Shown piece by piece: positions 9,871 to 21,386 of a stretch of DNA of 64,000 bases. The DNA is from Argentina anserina. Its lineage: Eukaryota; Streptophyta; Magnoliopsida; Rosales; Rosaceae. Both the position numbers and the translations under genes were made by a program. Below the pieces are notes generated by a model. It had not been told where the DNA came from. It ran no database searches and saw only the letters and a list, made by a program, of their open reading frames with translations. Location of the stretch: contig NC_065873.1 of assembly GCF_933775445.1 (NCBI RefSeq), positions 16,430,001 through 16,494,000 of the forward strand. The letters run 5' to 3'. Within the stretch, counting starts at the first letter, position 1. Each line of letters opens with the position of its first letter.

Positions 9871-12537
9871 TTCGAGTAAAGTGAACCAGAAATTCTGTAT
9901 TGCCCTCGGCACCCTTGAGCGGAGACTCGATCCATCCTTTGCTACTAAATCCAAAATTCTCTACACCTTTGATGATCCTCTCAAGAACCTAAACAAAATT
10001 GATCAATATGAGGCCGTACCTTATAATTCCATCACATGTGCCCAACAACTAATGAAAAACGAGCGGAGCTATTCACTCAATCCACATGACCATATCATGA
10101 CCTATCCACGTGTTTTCAACTTAATAATTTTGTAGCACTATCCCAAAAAGCCGATAAAATTGCTAGTGAAGCAGACAGACAAGGGGAGGCATGTATTAGT
10201 ATAAGATTAAATTAGGGCGAAATTACAGTTGACAGAAATATAAACAAAAGGGTGAGTTTGATACTGTTCTGAGTGTTCTCCCAAAATGAGGTTGAAATAA
10301 AATAAAATCGATAACAAGGAGAAAAATAAACGCTTACTTCTTGATGAACTAATGGATCTCTTACAATACCACCACTCCCTACCTGCAAAGGAATAAACTT
10401 TTGAGAATACAATGACTGAACTTATGTGGCCAAGTTCTTTATTTATCTTATCACTATGATGTTAAACTTTAAATCAATTAGAACAGTGAAAGCGAAATGG
10501 AGTCCTTAATAAGATAAAGGAGTTGACCAAATATTAGCAGATTATACAGAATTTGTTCCATGAATTGGCAATAAAGATCAAGGAAACTTATAAATTTAGA
10601 CCTTCTCATAAGCTCTACACTTTGCATAAATAGAAGAAAAAAAAACAGTTTGACCAAAGCTAGCATTTTATACAGAATGGTCAGATAAAAAGGAATTCAT
10701 AATTATCTGAAACCATCCAGTAGTAATAACAAATGTTTGCATAATTCTAAGTATGTAAGGGATCCCCAACAGCAAAAAAAACTGTTAAAAGCATTGGCGC
10801 TGTCGGTTTCTTGCTCTGTGCACTAAGGTAACTCTAATTTCTATATTGATATCTTCTCTGTATGCCCTATGTTTCTAGTCAAAAATGTACTTGGAAAAAA
10901 CTAACCTGAAATTTCAAAAGGTGACAAAAAGTTGATGTAAGAAGATTTTCTTACTTGTGATCTGCGAGCTTCAAACTGAGGTTTAACCAAGGTAACTAAA
11001 GCTGCCTCTTCTTTCATCACATTGACTACAGCAGGCATGACCTGCTTGCAAATCAAAAAAATCCAGAATCCAAGTATGACTCATATGAAGATTAGTGAAA
11101 AAGGAAAATTATCATTGATAAATACCATAGTTTCTCTTTGGATTTAGCAAAGCATAAAATCCATGGAATCACACCTTAAAAGGAAACGAAAATGATTAAA
11201 AGCAAGCACAAATGTACTAGCAGTTGACAGCTTACCAATAGAATAGATATGAATGACAGATCCAAAGTAACCACATCTACTTTTTGCGGAAGTCCAGGAA
11301 GGTGTCTTAAATTTGTTCGTTCTATCACACTCACAAGTTCATGTGTTCTAATTTTTTCTGCTACCTATTGAAGCCAGCATCCATAATCAGTAGATAACAA
11401 GCAATGACAAAGAAAAGATTAGAAAGCTAATGGAAGAATGCATTATTAATTGTGTGTTTTGTACTTCCGAAACTTTTGGGTAAAAATTAACCACTCGATA
11501 GTGTATTCAGGCCTATGGAAATAACACATTATTTACTAACAACTAAGGGTGTTACCTGTCCATAGCCTACATCAATTCCATAAACAAATGATGCACCATA
11601 CTGAAGTAAACAGTCTGTAAATCCACCAGTTGACAGCCCTGAATCAAGAGCTACTTTGCCAGAAACATCAACACCTAACTGTTCAATGGCAGCTTCTAAC
11701 TTGTGTCCTGCTCTGGATATATACCCAAAAGAACAACAGAAAAAACAAATCAGCATAAAAGTTCAAGCATAAAATGAATTCTAGCAAAGAGAATTGTAGA
11801 TTGGTTTGATGAAGTGAAGTAATCACCTACATACATATTTGGGGACTTCAGCCATTATCTTTACATTAGATTTATCAGACACTTGAGTACCAGCTTTGTT
11901 GACCACCTTCCCATCCACCAATACTTTTCCTAAGCCACCAAACCATAAACCAGTTAAGTTAACTACATATACAATAGCTTATGTACAATATAATGTTTTG
12001 CGGCATCACATATGAAAGTGAGTTTCATAAATCAATTGTAAAGCTCACCTTGTACAATCCATGACTGTACATAAGTTCGGCTATATTGTTCATACCTTTC
12101 AAGGCACACTTCATCTAGTCTCTTCTTTCTAAAATTGACAGTAGCAAATCACAAACGGTGAATATGTATAGATGGGCTTCTATCACAGACAGTCGAACAA
12201 TAAACATTAAGGGGGGGGGGACGTAAAAGCTTACTTCTTTGGTGCTTGATCCTTTGGAAACTTCACAGCAGCGAAGCTTCTGCAGGGACCATGCATTGGC
12301 ATGCCAACCCATCTTGCTGAACATAATACAACAATGTAAAGAGCAAAGCTTTAAACTGTTGGAACCAAAACAAAGGTTTGCCCAGAAGAAACTCAAATAG
12401 AAAAAATAGGTTGAAGAGAAGAGGGAAGTACCAGGCAGGTTATGTGAGTTAGAATCGGAAAGGAAGTAGAAGCCTGAAGTTTTGGTAAAACGGCGCGAGA
12501 TGATGTGAGTTGGAAATTTCAGAACCTGAAATGCCAT
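9797..12537 (-). CDS. TlyA/FtsJ-type rRNA 2'-O-methyltransferase (bacterial hemolysin-related)
   Basis: Nine exons on the minus strand (12537-12432, 12316-12235, 12128-12049, 11929-11827, 11712-11556, 11364-11236, 11041-10955, 10382-10338, 9988-9797) give 326 residues. After a basic, Ser-rich presequence that may target an organelle, an S4 RNA-binding domain (about residues 65-120: [23 protein letters not shown]) is followed by the RAGHKLEAA linker and an FtsJ/RrmJ methyltransferase fold. The fold contains [12 protein letters not shown] for SAM binding, [15 protein letters not shown] and [10 protein letters not shown]. Lys128, Asp211, Lys239 and Glu295 form the expected K-D-K-E tetrad. Bacterial TlyA methylates 16S and 23S rRNA; a plastid or mitochondrial rRNA target is inferred. 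The 'hemolysin' name is historical and no toxin is implied. The C terminus is an odd threefold repeat ([23 protein letters not shown]). Confidence 0.9.
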
Positions 12538-13019
12538 CTCAGGTTATGTGTGTGCCCCCAGCACCGGCTTGGGTCTTTTTGAGAAGAGACTCTGGTTTGG
12601 ATCGGGTTGAGTTTTGTCCAAAAAAAAAGATCGGGTTGAGTAGAATTGGGCTTCCATAATGCCCAACACATTACTAGAAAATTAATAATGAAAAAGGTGA
12701 TACGTGTTTGATCTCATCAAACGCTATAAAAGAAAGAAAACTAAGATTTGAGTGTTAAGAACTACAAAAAAAAAAGATTTGAGTGTTAAGACGTTTTGGA
12801 TGGTAAACAGTCTTTCATGGTAAACTAGGTCGATTCAAAATAGATCGGCTTCATTTCGTTGGCAGACTAGTTTAAGAGTTAAGGCCATTTCGCAGCTTGT
12901 GTATGGAACTAACTAGGTCTCATCATTTAGCCTGCAAGTCCAATGGGCTTACTCGGTCCGGCCGCGAGAAAATCCGCCAAAACTCGCTTCCGTGGGTAGA
13001 GGGTTATGCTTAGATTAGA

Positions 13020-13440
13020 GGGAAACTTATCGGGATCGATCGACACGAGCTGATGTGATCGGTATATATATTTAGTGACCATTTTAAAATTTCATCTAAT
13101 TCGGACCTCGTTTGACCGTAGAAATATCCGATAAATCAAAAACAACACTAATATATGCCCTAAGGGGGTGACCCATTACCAAGATGCGAATACGAAAAGT
13201 TGTTGACATATTTGAAATCACCTAAGTTTTGTCACCGATCGTGCGTGGTCGCAACAAGGAAACCTATTTAGCAAAGTCTCGGTCAATGAGGTTTTATTAT
13301 GTCAAAACGCCTTTTTTTTTTGTTGACCGTAGGTACGAACGGTCAAACCATGTTCAAAACGGATGAAATTTTTACAGGGTCCCTAAAATATATATATCGA
13401 TCACATCTACTGGTGTCGATTGACAATATTTCGAAACTAG
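13020..13440. mobile_element. Fold-back (MITE-like) element, about 0.42 kb
   Basis: The left arm (about 13025-13130) matches the reverse complement of the right arm (about 13325-13440). Matching blocks are ATCGACAC, GATGTGATCG, TATATATATTTA, AAATTTCATC and GGTTTGACCGT/CGTTTGACCGT. The arms are about 100 bp with an unrelated middle and no coding capacity. The duplicated target could not be defined by eye. Confidence 0.72.
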
Positions 13441-13490
13441 AATTTATTTGTGACTTTTTTTTATAATGTTTTCTAATAATTCTTTGAGTT

Positions 13491-14500
13491 AATTTCGCCA
13501 TCGGTACCCAAACTATTGTGGCAAGGCCAATGTAGTATCCAAACTCTTAGTTGTACCAACGTAGTACCCAAACTCGTTTGTCTCTATCAACGAGGGTCTG
13601 AAGCCAATTTCTCACACAACTCCATCTTCCGGGTCACGTGTCATAACTTATTGTCTTTTCTCCTTTTCTTCTCATTCTCCTTCACTCTCACTCCTTCCAC
13701 ATTGTATTTTTGAGTTCAGATTTCGAGGCAAAGCAACACTACGGGTTGTGTTTCTTCCAAACTCTTCAATCATGATGACGACTTCTCCCAGCTCGGCAGC
13801 TCTGCCTTAAGCCACAACATCGTCCCCTCACATCCTACACCTACGACCTTCGAGGCATGTAAAGCGGTGCGGTCAGCAGTCGAGAATCTCAGAGTGAAGG
13901 TATGCCATCATGACGTGTCGATGGATCGGGGGTTCTACGGAGAGGTGGAGGAGCTCGAAGATGGTGTTGGTGGTGAAGGAGGAGGCGGTGGGGATGAGAG
14001 GAGGTGAAGCTCCTCGATGCCACACTGTGGTGGTGAGGTGTCCAGAGCATAATGAGAATCAGTTGGTGTTTTGCCCAATTTGTAAGTTGTTTCTTAATTC
14101 TAGATATTTACTGTAAGAGTTTCTTATTTAGGAGCTTAGAACCCACATAGAGTTATTTAGGTAAATACCCTTTTTATTTTGATCCATAAGACAAAATCGT
14201 GACGTAAATTGGCCTCAGACCCCTCATTGATAGCGAAAAACGAGTTTGGGTACTACATTGGTACAACTCATAGTTTGGGTACTACATTGACCTTGCTAAA
14301 AGAGTTTGGGTACCACTGTTGAATTTTTTTTTGGTTACGTGCAGGACACGTGACCGAGATAACGGAGCCGTCACAAAAATTGGGCTCAGACCCTTCGTTG
14401 ATAGCGAATTACAAGTTTGGGTATTACATTAGTACAACTCAGAGTTTAGGTACTACATTGATCTTGCCACAATAGTTTGGGTACCGATGGTGAACTTTTT
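13491..14500. mobile_element. Long-TIR DNA element with a duplicated right end
   Basis: The left end (13491-13640) begins TTCGCCATCGGTACCCAAAC and is matched in inverse orientation by 14378-14497 over about 120-150 bp, including CATCGGTACCCAAAC, TTGTGGCAAG, CAATGTAGTA and CTATCAACGA. A second, more diverged copy of the same right end lies inside at about 14197-14326. The interior (13700-14150) is GC-rich and gene-like, unlike the arms. Long arms around a foreign-looking core fit a Mutator-like or Pack-type element, but I cannot see a transposase and did not find a clear 9-bp target duplication. Confidence 0.65.
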
Positions 14501-15290
14501 TATAATTCATTTATTGTTTCAAATCCTTAAATTAGAGTATTATGTTTTTTTTCTAATACAAGCCCACAAAGCCCGGCCCGGCCCGCAAAAGCTCGCAAGA
14601 CCCGTTTTAAGTGGGCGGACTTGAATCTTCATATTTGTGAAAATACTCGGTCTGTCATTTATTTAAATTTACTAAAACTTAGCCCTGCCTGTTAACGAGC
14701 CCTAGAACTAACTCAACTAAGTCTACATTATTAACCACACCAAGTGGTTCTCAATGGTTATATTAGATCCTACCACGAGAACATTTGACGTGGAACCCAA
14801 ATGTCGGCTATGCTCAATTTAATTGCTGAATTATAAACGAGAAAGCCTTTAAATATCGTTGATCGATCCGATAAGTGGGTGTCGAAAAGTAATATATCGA
14901 TAGAGGAGCGACATATTGATATACCATAGAGCTTTTCTCTTGGTTATAGAGTTTAGTTAGAAAACCAATTACTCTTCAAGTCTTCATAATGTGGTCAAAT
15001 TTTTTTTTCAGGAGTATGACGGCCTACATTTGTAACATTCTCAAGCAAGTTCTATTGTCACCTGAATCTTGCAGGGAGTAGCATATACCTTCTGCGCTAC
15101 TCTCGTAAAAGCAAACTAAAAGATATGTGTATGGTGTTTGGCAGAGCATGAGGACCAGAAAATCTCTATCCCCAAAATTAGACCCACCATTTCGCACTTC
15201 ATGTTGCAACCTACGGTTAAAAAAACAACACCAAACACTCTCTCCCGCCTTGCTACCGTTATTACAGTTTACAAAACACCATCAGCAACC

Positions 15291-18014
15291 ATGGCTACCC
15301 AAGCCAACACCCCTTCTCTCTGTTACACTCATAAACTTCAATTCTTTCTCCATAATCCCATTCCTGCTTCCATTTCACTTGTTGGTAATGGCTGCAGGGG
15401 CCAAAAGAAGCCTCTCAATCTCAGTTGCAGCTCCGTCGGCGATGATGTATGCTTCTTTCCTTTATTTGATGAACTTACTCCAATATGGACCAGTTCCATG
15501 TTGATGCATGGTATAATTTGATTTGTTACCATATTTTTGTGGCTGGCAGGATTATTACATAGATGCTGATTATCAAGTGGGTGATGGCTTCTCTTTCAGT
15601 GGAGGTGCCTATTCTTTTCTCCGATTCCTAATGTTTTTCCTAGATGGCCTATTGTAAGTCTTTTAAATTTGAGCAACTGAGGATGTGGATGTGTATTTTA
15701 CAGGAAAGTATTCAGATGGACCAAGCCCTTCTGATGAATGGTTCAAGCAAGGGAAGATAGTGAGTCCTACAAATTACCAATCTTTCTTTCTCTGTTTTTG
15801 TTTTTATGATCACCCATTTGAAAGGATAGGAAATTTAGACCGCAATATAAATTGTATGGATGCAAGTTTATGGATCATATGGCTGTTTTTGTGATCATAC
15901 TCTAGGTGAAAGCTTATACTTCTCTTGGTTCCGGCGAGAAGGCGAAAGATCCAATCTTTGGACTTGCAATGGGTGCTGATTCTCAGGCAGCTGCTGATGT
16001 TTTCAGGTAAATATGTAGATTAAGCTTTAGACGACTGGTGGCTGACATGTCAGGAATGTGTGGGGTTATACACTTAATAGTATATGAGTCATGCAGACAA
16101 TGAGTTTGTATTATTTGCAGGGTTTACCAATTGAAACGTGCTCTATATATTTGTGCAATAGATGGTTTTGCGTTGAATCCGGAAGTGCTGATAATCCTTC
16201 AGTTATACTGATTCATGGCTTACCTTCTCAGGTGAGTCAGTCTTCTTAGTTTTGGTCAATACTAGTATTCTTTTACCATCTGATCTGATGTATCTGAATG
16301 ATATATTTCATTTCAATTTGACTCGACACACCAAATCTAATTAGTTTCAATTGATACTGTTATTCTTTAAGCTGCTTGAATCATCCACTTGAATTAAACA
16401 TGATTAACTTTAGGGTAGAGTTACTTATTTATCATGAGTTTGCTCGAATTCTTGTTGTCATCAGGCGTACTCTTACCGCAAGGTTCTTCCCATACTTTCT
16501 AAATCCTATCATGCCATTGCGTTTGATTGGTTAGGTAAGATGCATGATAGCTTTAGCTTTGTCCTCAATTGTAGTTGACAATCTCAATTTCATAGCATTC
16601 GTTTATCATTTCATGTCAAATTGAATGCTAAGCTTGTATTGTTCTTGCCTCTTTTTCCTTAATGTACAGGCTTTGGATTTTCAGATAAACCTCAACCCAA
16701 GTATGGCTTTGACTATACTCTCAATGGTAATTTGTTACTACAAGTATCTTGAGAACTAGTCTACTGTCCAAGAAAACAAAACTCTTGTTTATGTCAAATT
16801 TTGTCATGGCTTGCAGAGTATGTAACATCCTTGGAGTCCTTAATCAATGAAGTTGCTGTTGGAAAGGTCTCACTCGTTGTCCAGGTATTTTATTTTCTGC
16901 TACTGCAACAAGTATATACGAGTCACATTTATATTTTTAAGTTATGAAGTTGAAAGGAACATTTAATTATGCATGTGCTTCTTAGGGATACTTCGCACCG
17001 GCAGCTGTTAAATATGCCAGCACACATCAGGAAAAGATTGACAACATTATACTCTTAAATCCTCCAGTATGTACTATGCAGAATTTCATTTTCTATGTTT
17101 TCTAGTCAGAACTCTAGTTCTGGTTATGAGTAACCTTTAAGATCCTTATTATTCTCATCTTTATTATAGCTAACAGCAAAGCATGCAAACCTTCCTTCAA
17201 CCTTGTCCGTATTCAGCAACTTTTTGTTAGGTGAAATCTTCTCTCAGGTATGAAGGTTGTTGTATAACTCCTTATTTGATCTGACAAGTTTGTCGATCGG
17301 ATAGAATCTTTGTGTGCATTTCTGTGCTTAACGTGATTATGCTTCCTTCTGTGATCAATTAGGATCCTTTAAGGGCAAGTGATAAAACCTTGACAAGTTG
17401 TGGGCCGTATCAAATGAAAGAGGATGATGCCATGGTGTACAGAAATCCTTACCTCACATCTGGAGCTTCTGGGTTTGCATTGAATGCAATCAGCAGGGAC
17501 ATGAAGAAACATTTGAAGGTGAACCTTCTTCGACTTGCATATTACTTTTACAGTGGCATAGCTATATATTTCTTCTGTTGATGTGATTAAGCTGCTGCTA
17601 ATGTGCTGTTTGGCAGAAATATGTGGAGGAAATGAGGACAATACTAACAGATGAGAATTGGAAAGTTCCAACTACAATATGTTGGGGAAAAAGAGACCGC
17701 TGGTTGACTTATGATGGAGTAGAGGATTTCTGCAAGGATTCAAGGCATAGGCTTATAGAAATTCCAATGGTACTGTCTTCTTTTATATATGACACATCCG
17801 GGAGTACTGCTGGATTTATAAACCGTAGTGCTTAACATATTGATAAAAGCCTTAATGCTTCTCTATCAGCCTATAGTTGATTGTGTGAGTGAGGTTAGCA
17901 AGCATAATTAGTTTTCGGGATTTGCAGGCTGGTCATCACGTCCAGGAGGATCGTGGTGAAGAACTTGGACAAATCATTTACGATGTCATCAGAAAAAGGA
18001 GATTTGGTTTATGA
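15291..18014 (+). CDS. Alpha/beta-hydrolase fold protein, plastid, probably non-catalytic
   Basis: Thirteen exons, 15291-15446, 15550-15604, 15704-15759, 15906-16006, 16162-16231, 16465-16534, 16670-16726, 16817-16884, 16986-17066, 17170-17247, 17363-17518, 17617-17769 and 17928-18014, join in frame to 395 residues. A Ser/Leu-rich N terminus of about 50 residues looks like a transit peptide. The fold shows the oxyanion HG (141-142, VILIHGLPSQAYSY), FDWLGFGFSDKP, an acid in ICWGKRDRW (Asp343) and a terminal AGHHVQED (His370). The nucleophile elbow, normally G-H-(S/D)-x-G, reads VVQGYFAP, putting Gly212 where Ser or Asp should be. It resembles the haloalkane-dehalogenase-like plant group I recall as At4g12830. 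Its substrate and role are unknown. The gene converges on the DUF707 gene. Confidence 0.88.
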
Positions 18015-18529
18015 TGCTCTTTCATTGCTTAATTGTTTTAGATTTTATTAATCGAAGGAACATCATATATAATTTCTCTGATTCAAACCACATAGAGTTG
18101 AGAATTTGAGAGAATAAAGTTTCAAGAAGCTAGCTTATGATTCCCAGAATATGGTTATGCCTTCATGGAACAGTATAAGTGTAAATTTGTCTCCTCAGAT
18201 ATATCCAAACTTATAATGATTGGATTATCTAATGCAAAACAGAATTTTGTATTTAATAAATTGTAAAAAATAAATGGATCATCCAATTACAAGCTTATGT
18301 GACTGCCGCACTTTTTACATTGATTTTTTGTTAGGACAAAGACAGAAATTATACACCAAACTTGTTTTGTTAGTAATGAATGAATGATCTATAATACTAA
18401 AGGTTGTGTATAAATTTTGGAATCTGCTGTAGTGTCTTATTTTTACCATATTATGTATGCTGTGAGTGGCTGTAAAATCAATAGCTTTTTGATAAATGTG
18501 GTCGATTTCTGCTGATAAGCAGTTAAGCT
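18015..18529. other. Shared 3' spacer of the hydrolase and DUF707 genes
   Basis: A 515-bp AT-rich spacer between two convergent stop codons, holding both 3' UTRs. No repeat or RNA gene was recognised. Confidence 0.6.
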
Positions 18530-21386
18530 CTATTTTTTATTCAGCTGTGGTGGCCATTGGTATGGATCAACCCAGCAATTATCTTCTCTAATTGCCTTTT
18601 TCCATCTGTTCTTGAATCTTTCTAGTTCAACAAAGGATTGCTTCCTCACCTGCACCAATCAGAGATACAAGAGCACTGAAATAATCAAATACAGTGCTTT
18701 ACCATGAACCATTTTCCAGGCAAGTATGTCAGAATTTTTACCTCAGTTCTAGGGTCAGATGGAGATGACTGCGATGGTGCCTGCGAATTCAAAGTTAATA
18801 AACAGAACTGGGACTAGCATAAGTAATATGCACGAGATTAGTTTTGATTATCTACCCCCAGTTGTTCTGCATTAGGCAAGCTTATATTTTTAACAGCTTG
18901 ATCCTGTTCGTCAGCATTTGTCTGCATTGTTGATGATCAGCATTAGTGAGGATTATATGACATGAATTACACAAGGTTTTCCAACATAAAGTTGAAAATG
19001 TTTAGGCTTCTAACTTTGTTTGCTGCAGAACCCCCTAGTGTAGGAAGACCATAATGAACAATGTACTCAGAATCAACAATTCCGATATTTTTGGTTCGAT
19101 CACCCTGTTAAGAATTTCTTTAAACATAAGAAATATGTGGATGAGTAAATGAAGATACATGTGCAGCTCAGACAGGAAGGAGAAAAATACCTGCGCGCAA
19201 TAACCAAGCTGAAAATCCAAGCCCCATGCATGAACTAAGTCATTCTGTTACAACATCAGGACAGAAACATACAGATATCAGATCTTCAATATAAAATTTA
19301 TAGAAGTAATTAGAGACCTAAAAATCTTGCTTATTATCCAACATCATATTAGTGAGGTCAATTCTCTGACCTTGCTTCACACATGTATGCTCAAATCCAT
19401 ATCTACTTGTATTCCAAGTGCAAACCAATATGAAAAGTCCAACTTAAGCACTGCTATGAACACTAAATGATCTGAATATTTTAGAAAGCTAGTAAAGCCC
19501 AAAAAACAAAAGTACCTGAATCATATGCCACACACAGCTCCAGGATGCTCTTGAAAAAACAGGAGCCATCATTTCAACAAACCTACAATACCATATGCAG
19601 CATAATTGTCAATGTTAACTTCAGATGCATGTGTTTATTACTTAGTACTTGTGTATTATTATCACAACACCCGACAAGTTAAGTTTCCTACCCTGTGCAT
19701 GGAGGACCTGTGCTATTATCATCGCAACGCCATCCGCCACGAATTATCTTGTTTATCTTCCTGTTAATTAAACACCAACACACGATGTAGCCATGTAGGT
19801 AGGAGTTTGACACAATAAATGAAAGAAATTTCTGATAATAAGTGGAATAAGATGATGACACTTGAATTATGAGTACGATCAGGAGTTTAGGACTGCAGAA
19901 CAATCACATTCATAATACTGTGTGTGATACACTTCTCTTCATTTTATTTAGAAAAAAAAAAAAGAATACCTATGTACTTCTGATCTATTATCTCTTGCTG
20001 TAAGATCATGATGCACCTCCGAGTGTTCAGGATCAAGTCCTGGCTGTGAAATTTCAAGCCCCTCTTTTCTAATAATTGATAGATACCTGCATAGAAGAAT
20101 TTGAGATGCAGAATGTTAATCTTACTATTTCTAGAGCTAATGCATATATAAAACATAAATAAGCAGATGCATGCACACCTACCTTCCAACATTGAAGTGT
20201 TCAATTCCAAGGTCTTCATCCCAAAGGAAGATAAATGCATACTCAGAAACAATATCCGGGTGTAAAAATCGCTTAGCATACCACCTAGTGAAACAAAGAC
20301 AACAATTAATGTTACTTGAACTGACTATGCGAAAGGAACTACCAAATATCAATTATACTTGTGAACAGGAAGCGTTACCACTTGGTTTGATTCATAGCAG
20401 ATACATGTATGGCCTGACCACTCCATTCCAAATCTCTCCAGTCATTTACATTACCATCATAATGAAACAGCATCACAACGAAATCGCTGGATAGAAACTG
20501 TACATGCAATTGAAAGTACAAGTAGAAATTGATTCCAATGAACTCAAAGATACAAAAACTGAAAACAGTCCATGACTAACAACTTGTTTACTGCACCTTT
20601 TTTACAATTTTGTTTACACTTTCTTTTTGCTTGATTCCAGCTGCAATTGCCAATAAGTTTGTTGATGACTTTGGTTTCTAAACAAGAGAAATGAGGATCA
20701 TGTATTATCGTTGCATTCAAATATCACTAGAAGGGAGCCAAAGTTATAGTAATCACAACTCTGTTCATATCTAATTAGCAAATTGTCCAGGCATATAAAT
20801 ATCAACACACCTTTGGAGTTCGGGGTCCCCATAATGGTTGCATTACAAAGTCAGAGGTCTTGGACACAATACCTTTAGGTAATGACTCAATTTCCTTAGG
20901 TCTGCATTGAGCCTATACATGAACATATTTCAACATCAATCAGGTTTGTTAGAACATCCGCCATTTATATAAAAATCGAATGCCACAGAAACAAACCTCG
21001 CATCTATTAGATATTGCATTGTGCATAGCATCAATCAATCCCCATGATAAAAACTTCTGTGAACAATGAACTCCCTCATCATAAAGCCAAAAATAGGAAA
21101 GAACATTCATAAAACACACATCACATCTGCAAAATTCGAACCGGAGTGTACCTCTTTGTAATCTGTTACAACTAAATGGCTCCCACAGAAGAAAACAGCA
21201 GAAATCAAAAGCAGGGTAGAAAGGAGACATGAACGAAAGAATAACCTCCTCCGTTTAGGGTCCTTCTGAGAAATCTGGGATCCAATTATATAGCAAATAA
21301 GAAAACATATGAAGCAGATCATGAAAGCTTAAAAACACTCATTGTTACGTACAGAAAGCTCTTACACAAATGGTGGTGTTCTTCAT
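18530..21386 (-). CDS. DUF707 type II membrane protein
   Basis: Fifteen exons on the minus strand (21386-21366, 21274-21152, 21056-20997, 20912-20811, 20677-20597, 20497-20379, 20284-20183, 20086-19970, 19760-19692, 19582-19516, 19244-19191, 19104-19015, 18921-18856, 18780-18742, 18649-18530) give 409 residues, all phases closing. After a short basic cytoplasmic tail (KDPKRRR) a single membrane segment at about residues 22-43 (LLSTLLLISAVFF) predicts a type II topology. The lumenal DUF707 domain has the motifs MLFHYDGNVNDW, FLWDEDLGIEHFNVGRY, GGWRCDDNSTGPPCTGFVE and GLDFQLGYCAQ. DUF707 proteins are sometimes labelled 'lysine-ketoglutarate reductase trans-splicing related' by old annotation; that name is not supported here. 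The WDED motif and topology suggest a Golgi glycosyltransferase-like fold, which is inference. The first coding exon is only 21 bp. Confidence 0.9.

Larger units (their letters stand above)
12538..15290. other. Transposon-derived spacer
   Basis: A 2.75-kb stretch without an intact gene. It begins with the TlyA-like promoter and a short direct duplication of GATTTGAGTGTTAAGA (12744 and 12776 region). Two inverted-repeat elements follow (13020-13440 and 13491-14500). Between and after them are GC-rich blocks such as CCCGGCCCGGCCCGC (near 14573) and GGTCCGGCCGCG (near 12955) that resemble subterminal sequence of DNA transposons. The hydrolase promoter occupies the right end. Confidence 0.6.

Noticed and set aside
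11529..11756. Reading the TlyA-like gene as a bacterial contaminant or recent transfer
   Set aside because: It has nine exons with canonical plant splice sites and a plant-type presequence, and Arabidopsis has the same gene.
13910..14116. Possible small gene in the long-TIR element core
   Set aside because: The frame begins at a non-ATG or internal codon, is only 68 codons, and is embedded in a transposon; more likely a captured fragment.
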